Shown one piece after another: positions 1 to 7,253 of a DNA stretch of 10,707 nucleotides. The notes under the pieces were generated by a model, which saw only the letters and a list, made by a program, of their open reading frames with translations, made no database searches and was not told the origin of the DNA. Location: NCBI GenBank assembly GCA_036373975.1, contig DASUUR010000062.1, forward strand, positions 1 to 10,707, in the 5' to 3' direction. This DNA is from DASUUR01 sp036373975 (GTDB lineage Bacteria; Patescibacteriota; Saccharimonadia; Saccharimonadales; Saccharimonadaceae). Within the stretch, counting starts at the first letter, position 1. Every line of letters starts with the position of its first letter. The position numbers and the translations under genes are program-made.

Positions 1-799
1 TGACTCCAAACCGTTCGATAAACAGCCCAGCGCTTATCAGTAGCAACATGGCTATAATTACCCTCTTCCATACAGACAGGCCTGCAATATGACGCTCCGT
101 ACCTACGAACACTTGCGCACGCCGTTTGAACAATAACGCCACAATAAAAATAGCACTCGCAAGCAGTATCGGTAAGAATGCAAACTTCACTAGCGAGGTC
201 AATAGCCCAGTAATTACAAAGCCGCTACTGTTCAGCACCAAGTTACCCTGGCTCTGCACAATCCGTACGCCGAAATAAAGAAACACTGACACGCCTAGTA
301 TAAGCAAGGTATCGTAGTTAACATGTGCCGCCAGGTACGGCACAATCGGGATGAGGGTAAATAGCGCCAAGGCTACATGCGTTATCGCTCTAGATACCCC
401 TATAGCCAGCAACGTACGGCGGAAGAAATACAAACTAGCCGCCACCATAGCAATACTTATAAGTCGCAGCACAATTACTTGGCTCACAAAATCGCCGGTC
501 AATGCTCCCGTCAACCTATACGGAAAGCTTAGCAAATAGTGGTATAGATACGACCCATAACGAGTGATGTCTCCGTAAATCGCAGTTTCAGGCGGTTGCT
601 GCACCATGAATGGGCTGATACCCCTGTAGGCATCGATCACTCCCACGTGATAATACTCGTCAAAAAGAAGGGGGTAGGCGGCCGTCACCGCGATCCATAT
701 CGCCTGCAAGACAAATAGCGCTGCTACTCCAACAAAGAAGCCCTTGTGCTCAAGCACCTTCATGCACCCCTGTACTAACCGTGAGAATGACCTTACCAT
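1..799 (-). CDS. GT-C/DUF2142-like membrane glycosyltransferase, partial (C-terminus off left edge)
   Basis: The frame is open from an ATG at 799-797 to the window edge and gives 266 residues without a stop. It is a polytopic membrane protein: a hydrophobic segment at about residues 21-43, then the conserved first loop with the acidic pair D47-E48 in FDEYYHVGVID, followed by QPPETAIYGDITRYGSYLYH and several further membrane spans. A second acidic motif, NYD, lies at about 161-163. In GT-C enzymes (PMT, ArnT and relatives) the Asp-Glu after the first membrane span is the catalytic and metal site, and the substrate is normally a polyprenyl-phosphate-linked sugar used on the outer membrane face. 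The protein is a close paralogue of the gene just upstream (793-2298), with about 39 of 55 residues identical by hand alignment around the DE loop. Its ATG overlaps that gene's stop by 7 bp, so translation is probably coupled; I see no Shine-Dalgarno sequence. Acceptor and sugar cannot be told from sequence. Confidence 0.85.
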   Translation of the reverse strand, partial: MVRSFSRLVQGCMKVLEHKGFFVGVAALFVLQAIWIAVTAAYPLLFDEYYHVGVIDAYRGISPFMVQQPPETAIYGDITRYGSYLYHYLLSFPYRLTGALTGDFVSQVIVLRLISIAMVAASLYFFRRTLLAIGVSRAITHVALALFTLIPIVPYLAAHVNYDTLLILGVSVFLYFGVRIVQSQGNLVLNSSGFVITGLLTSLVKFAFLPILLASAIFIVALLFKRRAQVFVGTERHIAGLSVWKRVIIAMLLLISAGLFIERFGV

Positions 800-2298
800 C
801 GAATATAGTTAAGTATACCCTGAAGCACTAAGTTTGGCTCTACCATCCAGGGCCAACTCCACAGTGGTTGACCGTACATAATATACGGCAAGGCACCAGC
901 CCCGAATACAAAGCATATGCATGCGACAGTGAAAGCCCCCACCTTAAGGCGCGGCGTGCGTATAGCCGATAGGCAGATCAAAATTGCTGCAAACACAAAC
1001 GGCAAAATGGATAAAATATAGCGCCCCTGCACAGCCACCGGCATCGCAAAGGCAACATACTCGCTGTAGTTGCGCGCGTGTAAAATACCCACATATACCG
1101 CGCCCGCTGCCAGGCACACCAGTAGTGCCTTGTACTGGGCTAAGCGCCGCCACTGCCAGGCGACCACAATAACACCCCCTATAAAACCAGCCCAGCCTAC
1201 TACTCGCGTTAACACATGGCCGGCAGTTCCTTCGAGATTCTGGGGAGTGCCTTGGTGGAGAACCGGCGCGCTTGCCGTTGGGTAGACCGCCGCGATAAAG
1301 AAATCGTCAACAATATGTGGTATCCAGTTAAAGACCGTGTACACAGCAATATTATCGACGGGTTGCTGCATAAATAGCTGTTGCTGCTCAAGCATTGCAT
1401 TGCGCGCCCATGGCCCGTATTTATTACATGTTTCGACCGATTGTACGGCCGCGCAATCCGGCGTTAGTGTCTGATAACGCAAAACATTGCCCCCGTAGCG
1501 CTCGATAAATAACGCCATGCTGAGCGCCGCTAGCACCGCCGCCCCAACAACGACCAGCCACGGGCTGCGTCGGATTTGTTCGCTAGCCTGGGTCAGGAAT
1601 CTAGGGCCGCTTCGTCGTAAGCGCATACCTAGTGCCACCACAAAAAACACCGTCAAAAAAGGTAGCATCGTAAACTTAATTAGCGTGCTCAATGCCCCTA
1701 TTACCCCGAGCGCTACTAGCCACCAAAACCATTTTTTTGATTGCACAACGCGAATGGCGCAAATAGCCATCGCAGGGATGAGAGCAAACGTCAGCGGATC
1801 GTAGCTCACCTGTGCGGCCGCATACGCCAGCAAAGGGGTCATTACGAAAAATAACAGCGCAATATGCACTAACACCGGCGAGATGCGCGCCATAAGGAGT
1901 ACTTTCCTATAGAGCACTAACGCTCCCACCATTACTGCGACATTCAAAAAGCGAAGCACAACAATATGAGTTTGTATATCACTAGTAAAGAAGCTCACCA
2001 AACGATATGGAAAGCTTGCAAGGTAATGGTAAAGATACGACGTATAGCGCGTAATATCCCCATACAGTGCCGCCTCGGGAGGCTGAACAGTAATGAACGG
2101 GCTCAGCTGTCGAGCGTAAATATCAATTATGCCTACGTGGTATTCCTCGTCGAAAATCATAGGGTACGCCACCGATAACGCCAGCCAGCCAGCATTCAGC
2201 ACAAAGAAGCCGCAAAGTGCCAAAAAGAAATACCTATGCCCAACCACACGGGGCAGGCGATGCATATATGCGCGCCAGAAAAATGCTACACTATTCAT
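793..2298 (-). CDS. GT-C/DUF2142-like polytopic membrane glycosyltransferase
   Basis: This complete gene encodes 501 residues with about 11 hydrophobic spans. After the first span (about 24-46) comes the acidic motif FDEEYHVG with D50-E51, the position of the catalytic Asp-Glu in GT-C enzymes. SYDPL near 165-169 is a second conserved acidic spot. A large non-membrane loop runs from about 268 to 365 and holds two cysteines (282, 291) that could pair outside the cell. Near the C-terminus, QGRYILSILP (425-434) matches the QGRY..P signature common in DUF2142/GT-C membrane proteins. The likely role is transfer of a sugar from a lipid carrier to a surface glycan or protein on the outer face; the exact substrate is unknown. 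It leads a minus-strand pair with its paralogue at 1-799. The ATG at 2298 is preceded by a strong extended -10 and an unusually short leader. Family confidence is good; a specific ArnT- or PMT-type function is not supported. Confidence 0.9.
   Translation of the reverse strand: MNSVAFFWRAYMHRLPRVVGHRYFFLALCGFFVLNAGWLALSVAYPMIFDEEYHVGIIDIYARQLSPFITVQPPEAALYGDITRYTSYLYHYLASFPYRLVSFFTSDIQTHIVVLRFLNVAVMVGALVLYRKVLLMARISPVLVHIALLFFVMTPLLAYAAAQVSYDPLTFALIPAMAICAIRVVQSKKWFWWLVALGVIGALSTLIKFTMLPFLTVFFVVALGMRLRRSGPRFLTQASEQIRRSPWLVVVGAAVLAALSMALFIERYGGNVLRYQTLTPDCAAVQSVETCNKYGPWARNAMLEQQQLFMQQPVDNIAVYTVFNWIPHIVDDFFIAAVYPTASAPVLHQGTPQNLEGTAGHVLTRVVGWAGFIGGVIVVAWQWRRLAQYKALLVCLAAGAVYVGILHARNYSEYVAFAMPVAVQGRYILSILPFVFAAILICLSAIRTPRLKVGAFTVACICFVFGAGALPYIMYGQPLWSWPWMVEPNLVLQGILNYIRW
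2283..2291 (+). promoter_or_regulatory. Possible extended -10 for the YbhN-like gene
   Basis: TGCTACACT on the plus strand resembles an extended -10 (TGn plus TACACT) and lies inside the 5' end of the divergent GT-C gene. Transcription would start near 2298 and leave about 59 nt before the TTG start at 2357. No clear -35 is visible. TATAGC at 2313-2318 is a weaker alternative. Confidence 0.25.
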
Positions 2299-2310
2299 AG
2301 ATCTCTACCA

Positions 2311-2319
2311 AGTATAGCA
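2311..2319 (-). promoter_or_regulatory. Extended -10 promoter for the GT-C pair
   Basis: Read on the minus strand this is TGCTATACT, an extended -10 (TGn plus a 5/6 match to TATAAT). No convincing -35 hexamer lies 16-19 bp upstream, which is tolerated when TGn is present. Transcription would begin near 2304, only about 6 nt before the ATG at 2298, so the message would be nearly leaderless. The site is read from sequence only. Confidence 0.5.
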
Positions 2320-2356
2320 AGTCACGTCGGCGCTCCGTCCGCAGAAAGAATATCCC

Positions 2357-3253
2357 TTGCGCGAAAAACTATCCTCTATTATTGCATCAAAACGAGTCCG
2401 CACCATTGCCGGTTTCACTGTACTAGTGGCTTCGGCGCTGCTTTTTGCATGGTATGGTAGTGCGCACCCAGAAATATTTAGCCATATTTTCTCGGTGCAG
2501 CTGCATGAGGCTTTCTTAATACTGCTGCTTTACTTCGTATTTCTAGGTAGCACTGCTGCTATATTGTCTCTCAATGTGCAGATGTGTAAAACCACTATTG
2601 GCCACAAAGATGGTCTACTGCTCACCATTTACTCAACAATCGTCAACTTTTTCGGCCCTCTACAGAGCGGACCCGGGTTCCGGGCTGTCTACCTTAAAAA
2701 GAAGCTCGGCATTAAGCTTCGCGACTATGGTCTTGCCACTATTTATTACTACATCTTCTTTGCGATCTTTAGTGGTATATTCCTTTTACTCGGATTTCTG
2801 AACGCCTTCACAGCGCTCTTAGTGTTTGCTGCCCTCATTTGCTTGGCAATCCTGTACATTGTGTGGCGCAAGAAAACAGGCAAAAAAGTGCTTGCTGGCT
2901 CGCCGCAGCTGTTTATTTTTCTCGCGGTTGCCACCTTCGTACAGGTAACACTAGTGGGGATAATCTATTTTATCGAGCTACAGTCGGTCGATAGTGCTAT
3001 AACCCTTCAGCAAGCCTTTATCTATACTGGCGCTGCAAACTTTGCTATGTTCGCGGCATTAACGCCTGGTTCAATCGGTATCCGCGAATCATTCCTGTTG
3101 TTCTCGCAGCAACTCCATGGCATCGACAGTCAAACAGTTATTGCAGCGAGCGTTCTCGATCGTGCGTTCTATTTTGTATTTCTGGGCTTACTGTTCTTAT
3201 TGGCAACCTCTATGCACGCCAAAGACAAGCTCCAGTCCCGCGTAAAAAGCTGA
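2357..3253 (+). CDS. YbhN/AglD-type membrane protein (LPG-synthase TM / UPF0104 family)
   Basis: The product has 298 residues and about seven or eight hydrophobic spans. Two family landmarks are visible: the FFGPLQSGPGFRAVYLKKKLGI stretch split over residues 98-119 (usual form PGrlGe..ra.ll.r.lGi) and TPGSIGIRESF at 236-246 (usual form PGGlGvrE). Both are typical of the membrane part of lysylphosphatidylglycerol synthases and of free-standing YbhN/AglD homologues. No cytosolic aminoacyl-transfer domain follows, so this is not an MprF enzyme. Such stand-alone proteins often sit beside glycosyltransferases and are suspected of moving or handling lipid-linked intermediates; that role here is inference. 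The only workable start is TTG at 2357, because the frame opens at 2318 and has no ATG, GTG or other TTG before the first membrane span. AGAAAG at 2343-2348, 8 nt upstream, could pair with the 16S tail. It is divergent from the GT-C pair. Confidence 0.85.
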   Translation: MREKLSSIIASKRVRTIAGFTVLVASALLFAWYGSAHPEIFSHIFSVQLHEAFLILLLYFVFLGSTAAILSLNVQMCKTTIGHKDGLLLTIYSTIVNFFGPLQSGPGFRAVYLKKKLGIKLRDYGLATIYYYIFFAIFSGIFLLLGFLNAFTALLVFAALICLAILYIVWRKKTGKKVLAGSPQLFIFLAVATFVQVTLVGIIYFIELQSVDSAITLQQAFIYTGAANFAMFAALTPGSIGIRESFLLFSQQLHGIDSQTVIAASVLDRAFYFVFLGLLFLLATSMHAKDKLQSRVKS

Positions 3254-3276
3254 TTTTTCTACTACATACCACTTGC

Positions 3277-3305
3277 TTGCTTGTGTGCAAAATACACGGT
3301 ATAAT
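3277..3305 (+). promoter_or_regulatory. Promoter (-35 TTGCTT, 17-bp spacer, -10 TATAAT)
   Basis: TTGCTT at 3277-3282 and a perfect TATAAT at 3300-3305 are separated by exactly 17 bp. This is the best sigma-70-type promoter in the window. Transcription would start near 3312, about 22 nt before the ATG at 3334. It would drive the anchored protein and the lysozyme-like protein as one transcript. It also shows that a TTG at 3277, in frame with the gene, is a promoter element and not a start codon. Confidence 0.75.
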
Positions 3306-3333
3306 TAACGTAAGCACATTAAAACACAAAACC

Positions 3334-3903
3334 ATGCAAAGCATTAAAAAACCACGCCGCAAACTACCTATTATTATCGCCCTCGCTATAGGGCTGCTTC
3401 TTATTGGGGGCGGTACTCTGGCCTACTATTTACAGCACAAAAATACTCAGCAGGTTACCTCGCAGCAAAGTAACCCCAAAGAGAATGACGTCGATTATAA
3501 TCCACCAAGCAACGAACAGGTTAATAATGGCAGCGGCATCAAAGAAGGCAATTTGCCATCTAAAAATCCAGATCAACACGTGACTCCTCAACAGCCAACC
3601 GACGGCACCAAGCGAGAGGTGGTAGTGGAGATATCGTCTGTTACTCAAACCGCCTCGGTGCTTAAGGTGCGCGTCGCCGCAGAAACTATCGACGGCGGCA
3701 GTACCTGCAAAGCAACGTTGACAAAAGGACCCACCACTGGATACAGTGGCACCGTCAAAACTCAAACGATGCCATCATATTCTTTGTGTAAAGGCTTTGA
3801 TATCCCCCTTAAAGATATCGCCAAGGGTGAGTGGAAATTTGACATTACATTCGAAAGTACTAACTTTAAAGGAACTGCCAGTCAGTCAATAATTATCGAA
3901 TGA
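3334..3903 (+). CDS. Membrane-anchored extracellular protein with Ig-like C-terminal domain
   Basis: From ATG 3334 the product has 189 residues. A basic N-terminus (KKPRRK, 5-10) precedes one hydrophobic segment (about 12-32), giving a type II or uncleaved-signal anchor with the rest outside. Residues 35-95 are a low-complexity linker rich in Gln, Asn, Pro, Ser and Thr. Residues about 95-189 alternate polar and hydrophobic residues as in a beta-sandwich and end in an edge-strand-like SQSIIIE. Two cysteines, C125 and C152, could form one disulfide. The architecture of anchor, flexible stalk and small all-beta domain suggests a surface display or partner-binding protein. I cannot name the family; Ig-like is inferred from pattern. 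The TTG 57 bp upstream is rejected as start because it is the -35 element. No Shine-Dalgarno is seen in the A-rich leader. Its TGA overlaps the next ATG (ATGA), which implies coupled expression with the lysozyme-like protein. Confidence 0.8.
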   Translation: MQSIKKPRRKLPIIIALAIGLLLIGGGTLAYYLQHKNTQQVTSQQSNPKENDVDYNPPSNEQVNNGSGIKEGNLPSKNPDQHVTPQQPTDGTKREVVVEISSVTQTASVLKVRVAAETIDGGSTCKATLTKGPTTGYSGTVKTQTMPSYSLCKGFDIPLKDIAKGEWKFDITFESTNFKGTASQSIIIE

Positions 3904-6272
3904 TACGACCTGCTATTTTTAGATTCACCGCTACCTGCTTAACCGCCCTTGTGGTTATCGGCGCTGTTTCTATGCTTATATTCGAGACTGTGAGCGCCGG
4001 CCCCGTTGTTGGATTCAAACCAGGCCGAATCATCGACGATAGTATTTTTTCGAACGTCAACACTATGAGCGCTGGGCAAATTCAGGGCTTCTTAAATAGT
4101 AAAGTGCCGACCTGCGACACCCAGGGTACGCAACCATCTGAATTTGGCGGCGGCACACGGGCACAATATGGCAGAGCTAATGGCAACCCTCCACCTTTTA
4201 TCTGCCTCAAGGATTACCGCGAGAACAATAAGCCAGCCGCTCAGATTATCCGCGAGGTAGCAGTGCAGTATCAGATCAATCCGCAAGTACTGATTGTGTT
4301 ACTCCAAAAAGAACAGGGGCTCGTCACCGATACCTGGCCCTGGAAGTCACAATACCGCTCAGCGACTGGCTACGGTTGCCCTGACACCGCCCCGTGTGAC
4401 CGCGACTACTATGGCTTTACCAACCAAGTTCGTTGGGCGGCAAAGATGTTCCGGGCCATCCTTAACGATGACCCAGAATGGTACACTCGCTATAATGTCG
4501 GCGCAAACCGTATCCAATATAATCCTAACTCCTCTTGCGGTAGCAGCATGGTCAATGTCGAAAATCGCGCAACAGCCGCATTATATAACTACACACCCTA
4601 CCAGCCCAATGCCGCCGCGTTACAAGCGGGCTATGGTCAAGGTAATAGCTGTAGCGCCTACGGCAATCGCAACTTTTACCTCTACTTTACTGATTGGTTC
4701 GGGGCCACCACTACCTTATTCACACCATTCTTCACCATCACCGGTCGTGACGGAATCTTTATTACCGGCGCCAACAACAGCTACTATCAAGTGCGAAGCA
4801 CAGCTCAGCTTAAAGATTACGGCTACGGCAGTCGATTCCACCGTCTCGATAACATCACCTCAGCGGCCGCTAATAACCGCACTTTTAAAGGCTACCTGCC
4901 CACAGTTGCTCGTTTCGAAGGCGACGCTATTTATGTGATTAACGAAGCTCGAAAACATCAATTCACCTCTGCCAGCCAATACAGTGCCTACGGATTTAGC
5001 ATGGGGCAAGAAGCAACTCTGCCCGAAACACTGGCGCCCAATTACGCCCTATCTGCAAATATGCAGTCTGTTCTAACACAAAGTGACCGCCAAGAGATCT
5101 ACTTTATTGAGGGTGGCAAGAAAAGACACATCAGTAGCCGCGAGGCTTATCAGACCATGGGCTCGCCCACTTACGCAAGCCTACCAACCGTCGAGCTATC
5201 AAGCCGTTTTGCTGCATCAATGTCCGACGGGCGGCCAATTGTTGTCGCCAGCTCACTCGTAGAGTCCTATGATACCGATGATTTCCATTGGTGGAATGGC
5301 TCGCAGCGCCAAGCAGTGGCTAATACGCTCGTATTGGGGGCAGAGAAAACCAGCGATTACGCTGCGCCAGCAAATGTCGTCGAACAGCTTCCAGCAAGCA
5401 GCTCACCCACTATTACCGCATACGTCAAGGACTCGAGCAATAATTACTTCCTTATCTCCGCCAAGCACAAGATTGCCCTTGATTCAGCCGCAATGACAAA
5501 ACTCGGCGTCCCCACTGGTAGCTACACTCTTACTGATGGAGCGTTCCTTGCTCTCTTCCCTACAGTAAACCCGACCGCATTACCGGTTAGGGTTAATAAT
5601 GGCACCAAAGTATACCTCTATAAAAACAATGTATTTCGCCACATCTACAGTAAAGAAGACCTCGAGAGCTACGGCTTTAACCTTGATCAAACCATCACCT
5701 TAACAACTGATGCCGCCAAGCTATACTCAATAAGTAGCGAGCCATTGCTCGCCGAGGGTAAGCTCATCCAGATCGGCAGTGGCGATGACATATACATGAT
5801 TAGTAATGAGTCGAAGCATAAACTCCCATCCCCTAGCTTTTTTGCGCTGTTTGGCCGCAATACTCGTGAAATCCGCAGCGTTCCAGCCTCGGTGGCAATA
5901 CAGTATACGACCGGCCAGCCCCTTTCCTACTGGCATAAAGGTGTAGACGGCAAGGCCTGGCTTTTCCAGAACGGTCGTCGATACCTTGCAAGCACCACCA
6001 TGCTAAGTGCCGCTCACTACGATAAGCCATCGGCTTCGCTGCAAGCCTTATCTAATCCAGTTATCGGCAAAGTTCCATCTGGTCAAGATCTTGCCGAGTT
6101 GCTCCGATTCGGCACCGAAGATACGGTCTACGCTATTCGTGATGGTAAAAAGTCAGTCGTTACCTCACGCGATGCCTTTACGCGGGAGTTCGGCGACCAA
6201 AAATGGTCACATATACTCAGCGTTGGCCAAGATATGCTGCGCCGCATTCCGAACGGCCCGCCAATCCAATAG
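3900..6272 (+). CDS. Secreted lysozyme-like protein with about nine C-terminal repeats
   Basis: The product has 790 residues. The N-terminus has a basic start, a hydrophobic core (about 11-28) and VSA at 31-33, a plausible signal-peptidase site. Residues about 41-270 form a lysozyme-like domain. IIREVAVQYQINPQVLIVLLQKEQG (residues 116-140) places E138 where lytic transglycosylases carry the catalytic Glu of their ESG motif, and AALYNYTPYQP (226-236) resembles their later A.YN.G region. All six cysteines outside the signal (72, 102, 160, 166, 213, 251) lie here, enough for three disulfides, and none lie in the repeats. From about 277 to the end run about nine divergent all-beta-looking repeats. 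The likely role is binding and possibly cutting peptidoglycan at the own or a neighbour's wall; activity is unproven. The start overlaps the upstream stop by 4 bp. The stop at 6270-6272 abuts the convergent GT2 stop. It could also be a non-catalytic lysozyme-fold binding protein. Confidence 0.85.
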   Translation: MIRPAIFRFTATCLTALVVIGAVSMLIFETVSAGPVVGFKPGRIIDDSIFSNVNTMSAGQIQGFLNSKVPTCDTQGTQPSEFGGGTRAQYGRANGNPPPFICLKDYRENNKPAAQIIREVAVQYQINPQVLIVLLQKEQGLVTDTWPWKSQYRSATGYGCPDTAPCDRDYYGFTNQVRWAAKMFRAILNDDPEWYTRYNVGANRIQYNPNSSCGSSMVNVENRATAALYNYTPYQPNAAALQAGYGQGNSCSAYGNRNFYLYFTDWFGATTTLFTPFFTITGRDGIFITGANNSYYQVRSTAQLKDYGYGSRFHRLDNITSAAANNRTFKGYLPTVARFEGDAIYVINEARKHQFTSASQYSAYGFSMGQEATLPETLAPNYALSANMQSVLTQSDRQEIYFIEGGKKRHISSREAYQTMGSPTYASLPTVELSSRFAASMSDGRPIVVASSLVESYDTDDFHWWNGSQRQAVANTLVLGAEKTSDYAAPANVVEQLPASSSPTITAYVKDSSNNYFLISAKHKIALDSAAMTKLGVPTGSYTLTDGAFLALFPTVNPTALPVRVNNGTKVYLYKNNVFRHIYSKEDLESYGFNLDQTITLTTDAAKLYSISSEPLLAEGKLIQIGSGDDIYMISNESKHKLPSPSFFALFGRNTREIRSVPASVAIQYTTGQPLSYWHKGVDGKAWLFQNGRRYLASTTMLSAAHYDKPSASLQALSNPVIGKVPSGQDLAELLRFGTEDTVYAIRDGKKSVVTSRDAFTREFGDQKWSHILSVGQDMLRRIPNGPPIQ
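4728..6269 (+). repeat. About nine divergent protein repeats of about 57 residues
   Basis: Residues about 277-790 of the lysozyme-like protein contain a recurring pattern: a small or charged residue, hydrophobic-aromatic pair, hydrophobic, then one to four polar residues, a basic pair and a hydrophobic, as in AIYVINEARKHQF, EIYFIEGGKKRHI, IYMISNESKHKL and TVYAIRDGKKSVV. The aromatic anchor falls at about 287, 345, 401, 463, 517, 572, 632, 687 and 744, a spacing of 54-62. Units then carry a helix-like S..aF...G stretch and a hydrophobic V..V. The repeats are not conserved at DNA level, so they are old. A propeller or tandem wall-binding array is possible; I cannot assign a named repeat family. 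Confidence 0.75.
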
Positions 6273-7253
6273 CTAACTTTTGCTCTGTATTAGTTGCAAC
6301 AGATACTCATTACTAATTGCACGTTGCTGCTTAATCTTGCGGTGTGCAGCAATATAAATAGGCAAGCGCAGAATCCCTACGCATCGTGCTTTTAGCAGCT
6401 TAAAGAAAGTCTTGGTGCCGTACAAGCGGCGTAAGTGCAGCATAAAGTGCACCTCAAACTTAATGAACGTCTTGAAACAGCGCCTAAACACCGCGAACGG
6501 CACGTTCTTATACAACAGCGCTGCCTGGTTGCGTACAGTCATGTAGAGAGAGTAGTCAGAGGATCGCTTCTTGGCACTCACCGAGCCCATGTGGTAGGCT
6601 CTTGCTCCTTGCACAAAATAGTTCTCCCAGCCTAGCACAACCGCCCGCAGCGACACGTCAACATCTTCTAGATACATAAAGAATTTTTCGTCAAAAAAGT
6701 CTTCAAACGGCTGGGCTTCAATGTAAGCCCGAGTGTATATTGCCGCCGCCGCGTTTACGCCCATCACAGTTTGCGTAAAGTAGCTCGGTTCATTAACTGG
6801 TTCTTTGTAACCATACTGGATGCTCTGCAGGTTGGCCGACACCTTAATATGGTGCGAGTCCACAAGCCGTCGATTAAAGTAATCGATAGTCACACCTTGC
6901 AGCCCGGCGGCCTTCGGGTGCTGTTTAGCGACCGCCACAATCTTTTCGGTCCAGTCAGGGTCAATCATGGCATCGGTATTCACCAGGGCCATATAGCCCA
7001 CCTCTGGATCTCGAAGTGCTTGCTTAATCAGGATATTATTACCCCGCGCAAAGCCATTATTGTCACCCGAGCGTACGAGCCGTACATCGGGGTAATTCTC
7101 GGCGATAAAGTCTGCCGAGCCGTCTGATGATGCGTTATCAATAACATACACCACTTTATGCTTGTAGGTCTGAGCTTGAATCGCATCAAGACACTCTTTC
7201 ATAAGTGACTTGTTATTCCAACAGACGACAATATAGGCTACTTTTTCAGCCAT
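6273..7253 (-). CDS. Family 2 glycosyltransferase, rhamnosyltransferase-like
   Basis: The 326-residue product has a complete GT-A fold of GT2 type. Visible motifs are VAYIVVCWNN at the N-terminus (5-14), the nucleotide-binding VIDNASSDGS (37-46), NNGFARGNN (65-73), the DXD-equivalent VNTDAM (91-96), and FFMYLEDVDVSLR (191-203) with the acceptor-side acidic residues. The NNGFA.GNN and MYxEDvDlsxR combination is typical of rhamnosyltransferase-like GT2 enzymes (WbbL type) acting on cell-surface polysaccharides. The sugar donor is not provable here. The C-terminal 70 residues are basic and amphipathic and could touch the membrane. The ATG at 7253 lies inside the end of the upstream GT2 gene (16-bp overlap) without a recognisable Shine-Dalgarno, so it is probably translated by coupling. 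The TAG stop abuts the convergent gene's TAG, giving the palindrome TAGCTA. Confidence 0.9.
   Translation of the reverse strand: MAEKVAYIVVCWNNKSLMKECLDAIQAQTYKHKVVYVIDNASSDGSADFIAENYPDVRLVRSGDNNGFARGNNILIKQALRDPEVGYMALVNTDAMIDPDWTEKIVAVAKQHPKAAGLQGVTIDYFNRRLVDSHHIKVSANLQSIQYGYKEPVNEPSYFTQTVMGVNAAAAIYTRAYIEAQPFEDFFDEKFFMYLEDVDVSLRAVVLGWENYFVQGARAYHMGSVSAKKRSSDYSLYMTVRNQAALLYKNVPFAVFRRCFKTFIKFEVHFMLHLRRLYGTKTFFKLLKARCVGILRLPIYIAAHRKIKQQRAISNEYLLQLIQSKS

Noticed and set aside
351..539. Small plus-strand open frame near the left end
   Set aside because: It lies antisense to the partial GT-C gene, whose reverse-strand translation matches its paralogue closely across the whole region.
3271..3299. 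CTTGCTTGCTTG short repeat and a GTGT...ACAC hairpin upstream of the anchored protein gene
   Set aside because: The repeat is only three 4-base units and coincides with the -35 region. The hairpin has a 4-bp stem with no T-run, so it is neither a terminator nor a convincing operator.
3277..3333. N-terminal extension of the anchored protein from TTG 3277
   Set aside because: The TTG is the first half of a -35 hexamer spaced exactly 17 bp from a perfect TATAAT at 3300-3305. The extension would also place 19 odd residues before a normal basic-plus-hydrophobic N-terminus starting at ATG 3334.
4294..4938. Plus-strand open frame of 214 codons inside the lysozyme-like gene
   Set aside because: It is a shifted frame within the conserved lysozyme-like domain. 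The composition is Thr/Ser/Pro-rich noise and no start context is present.
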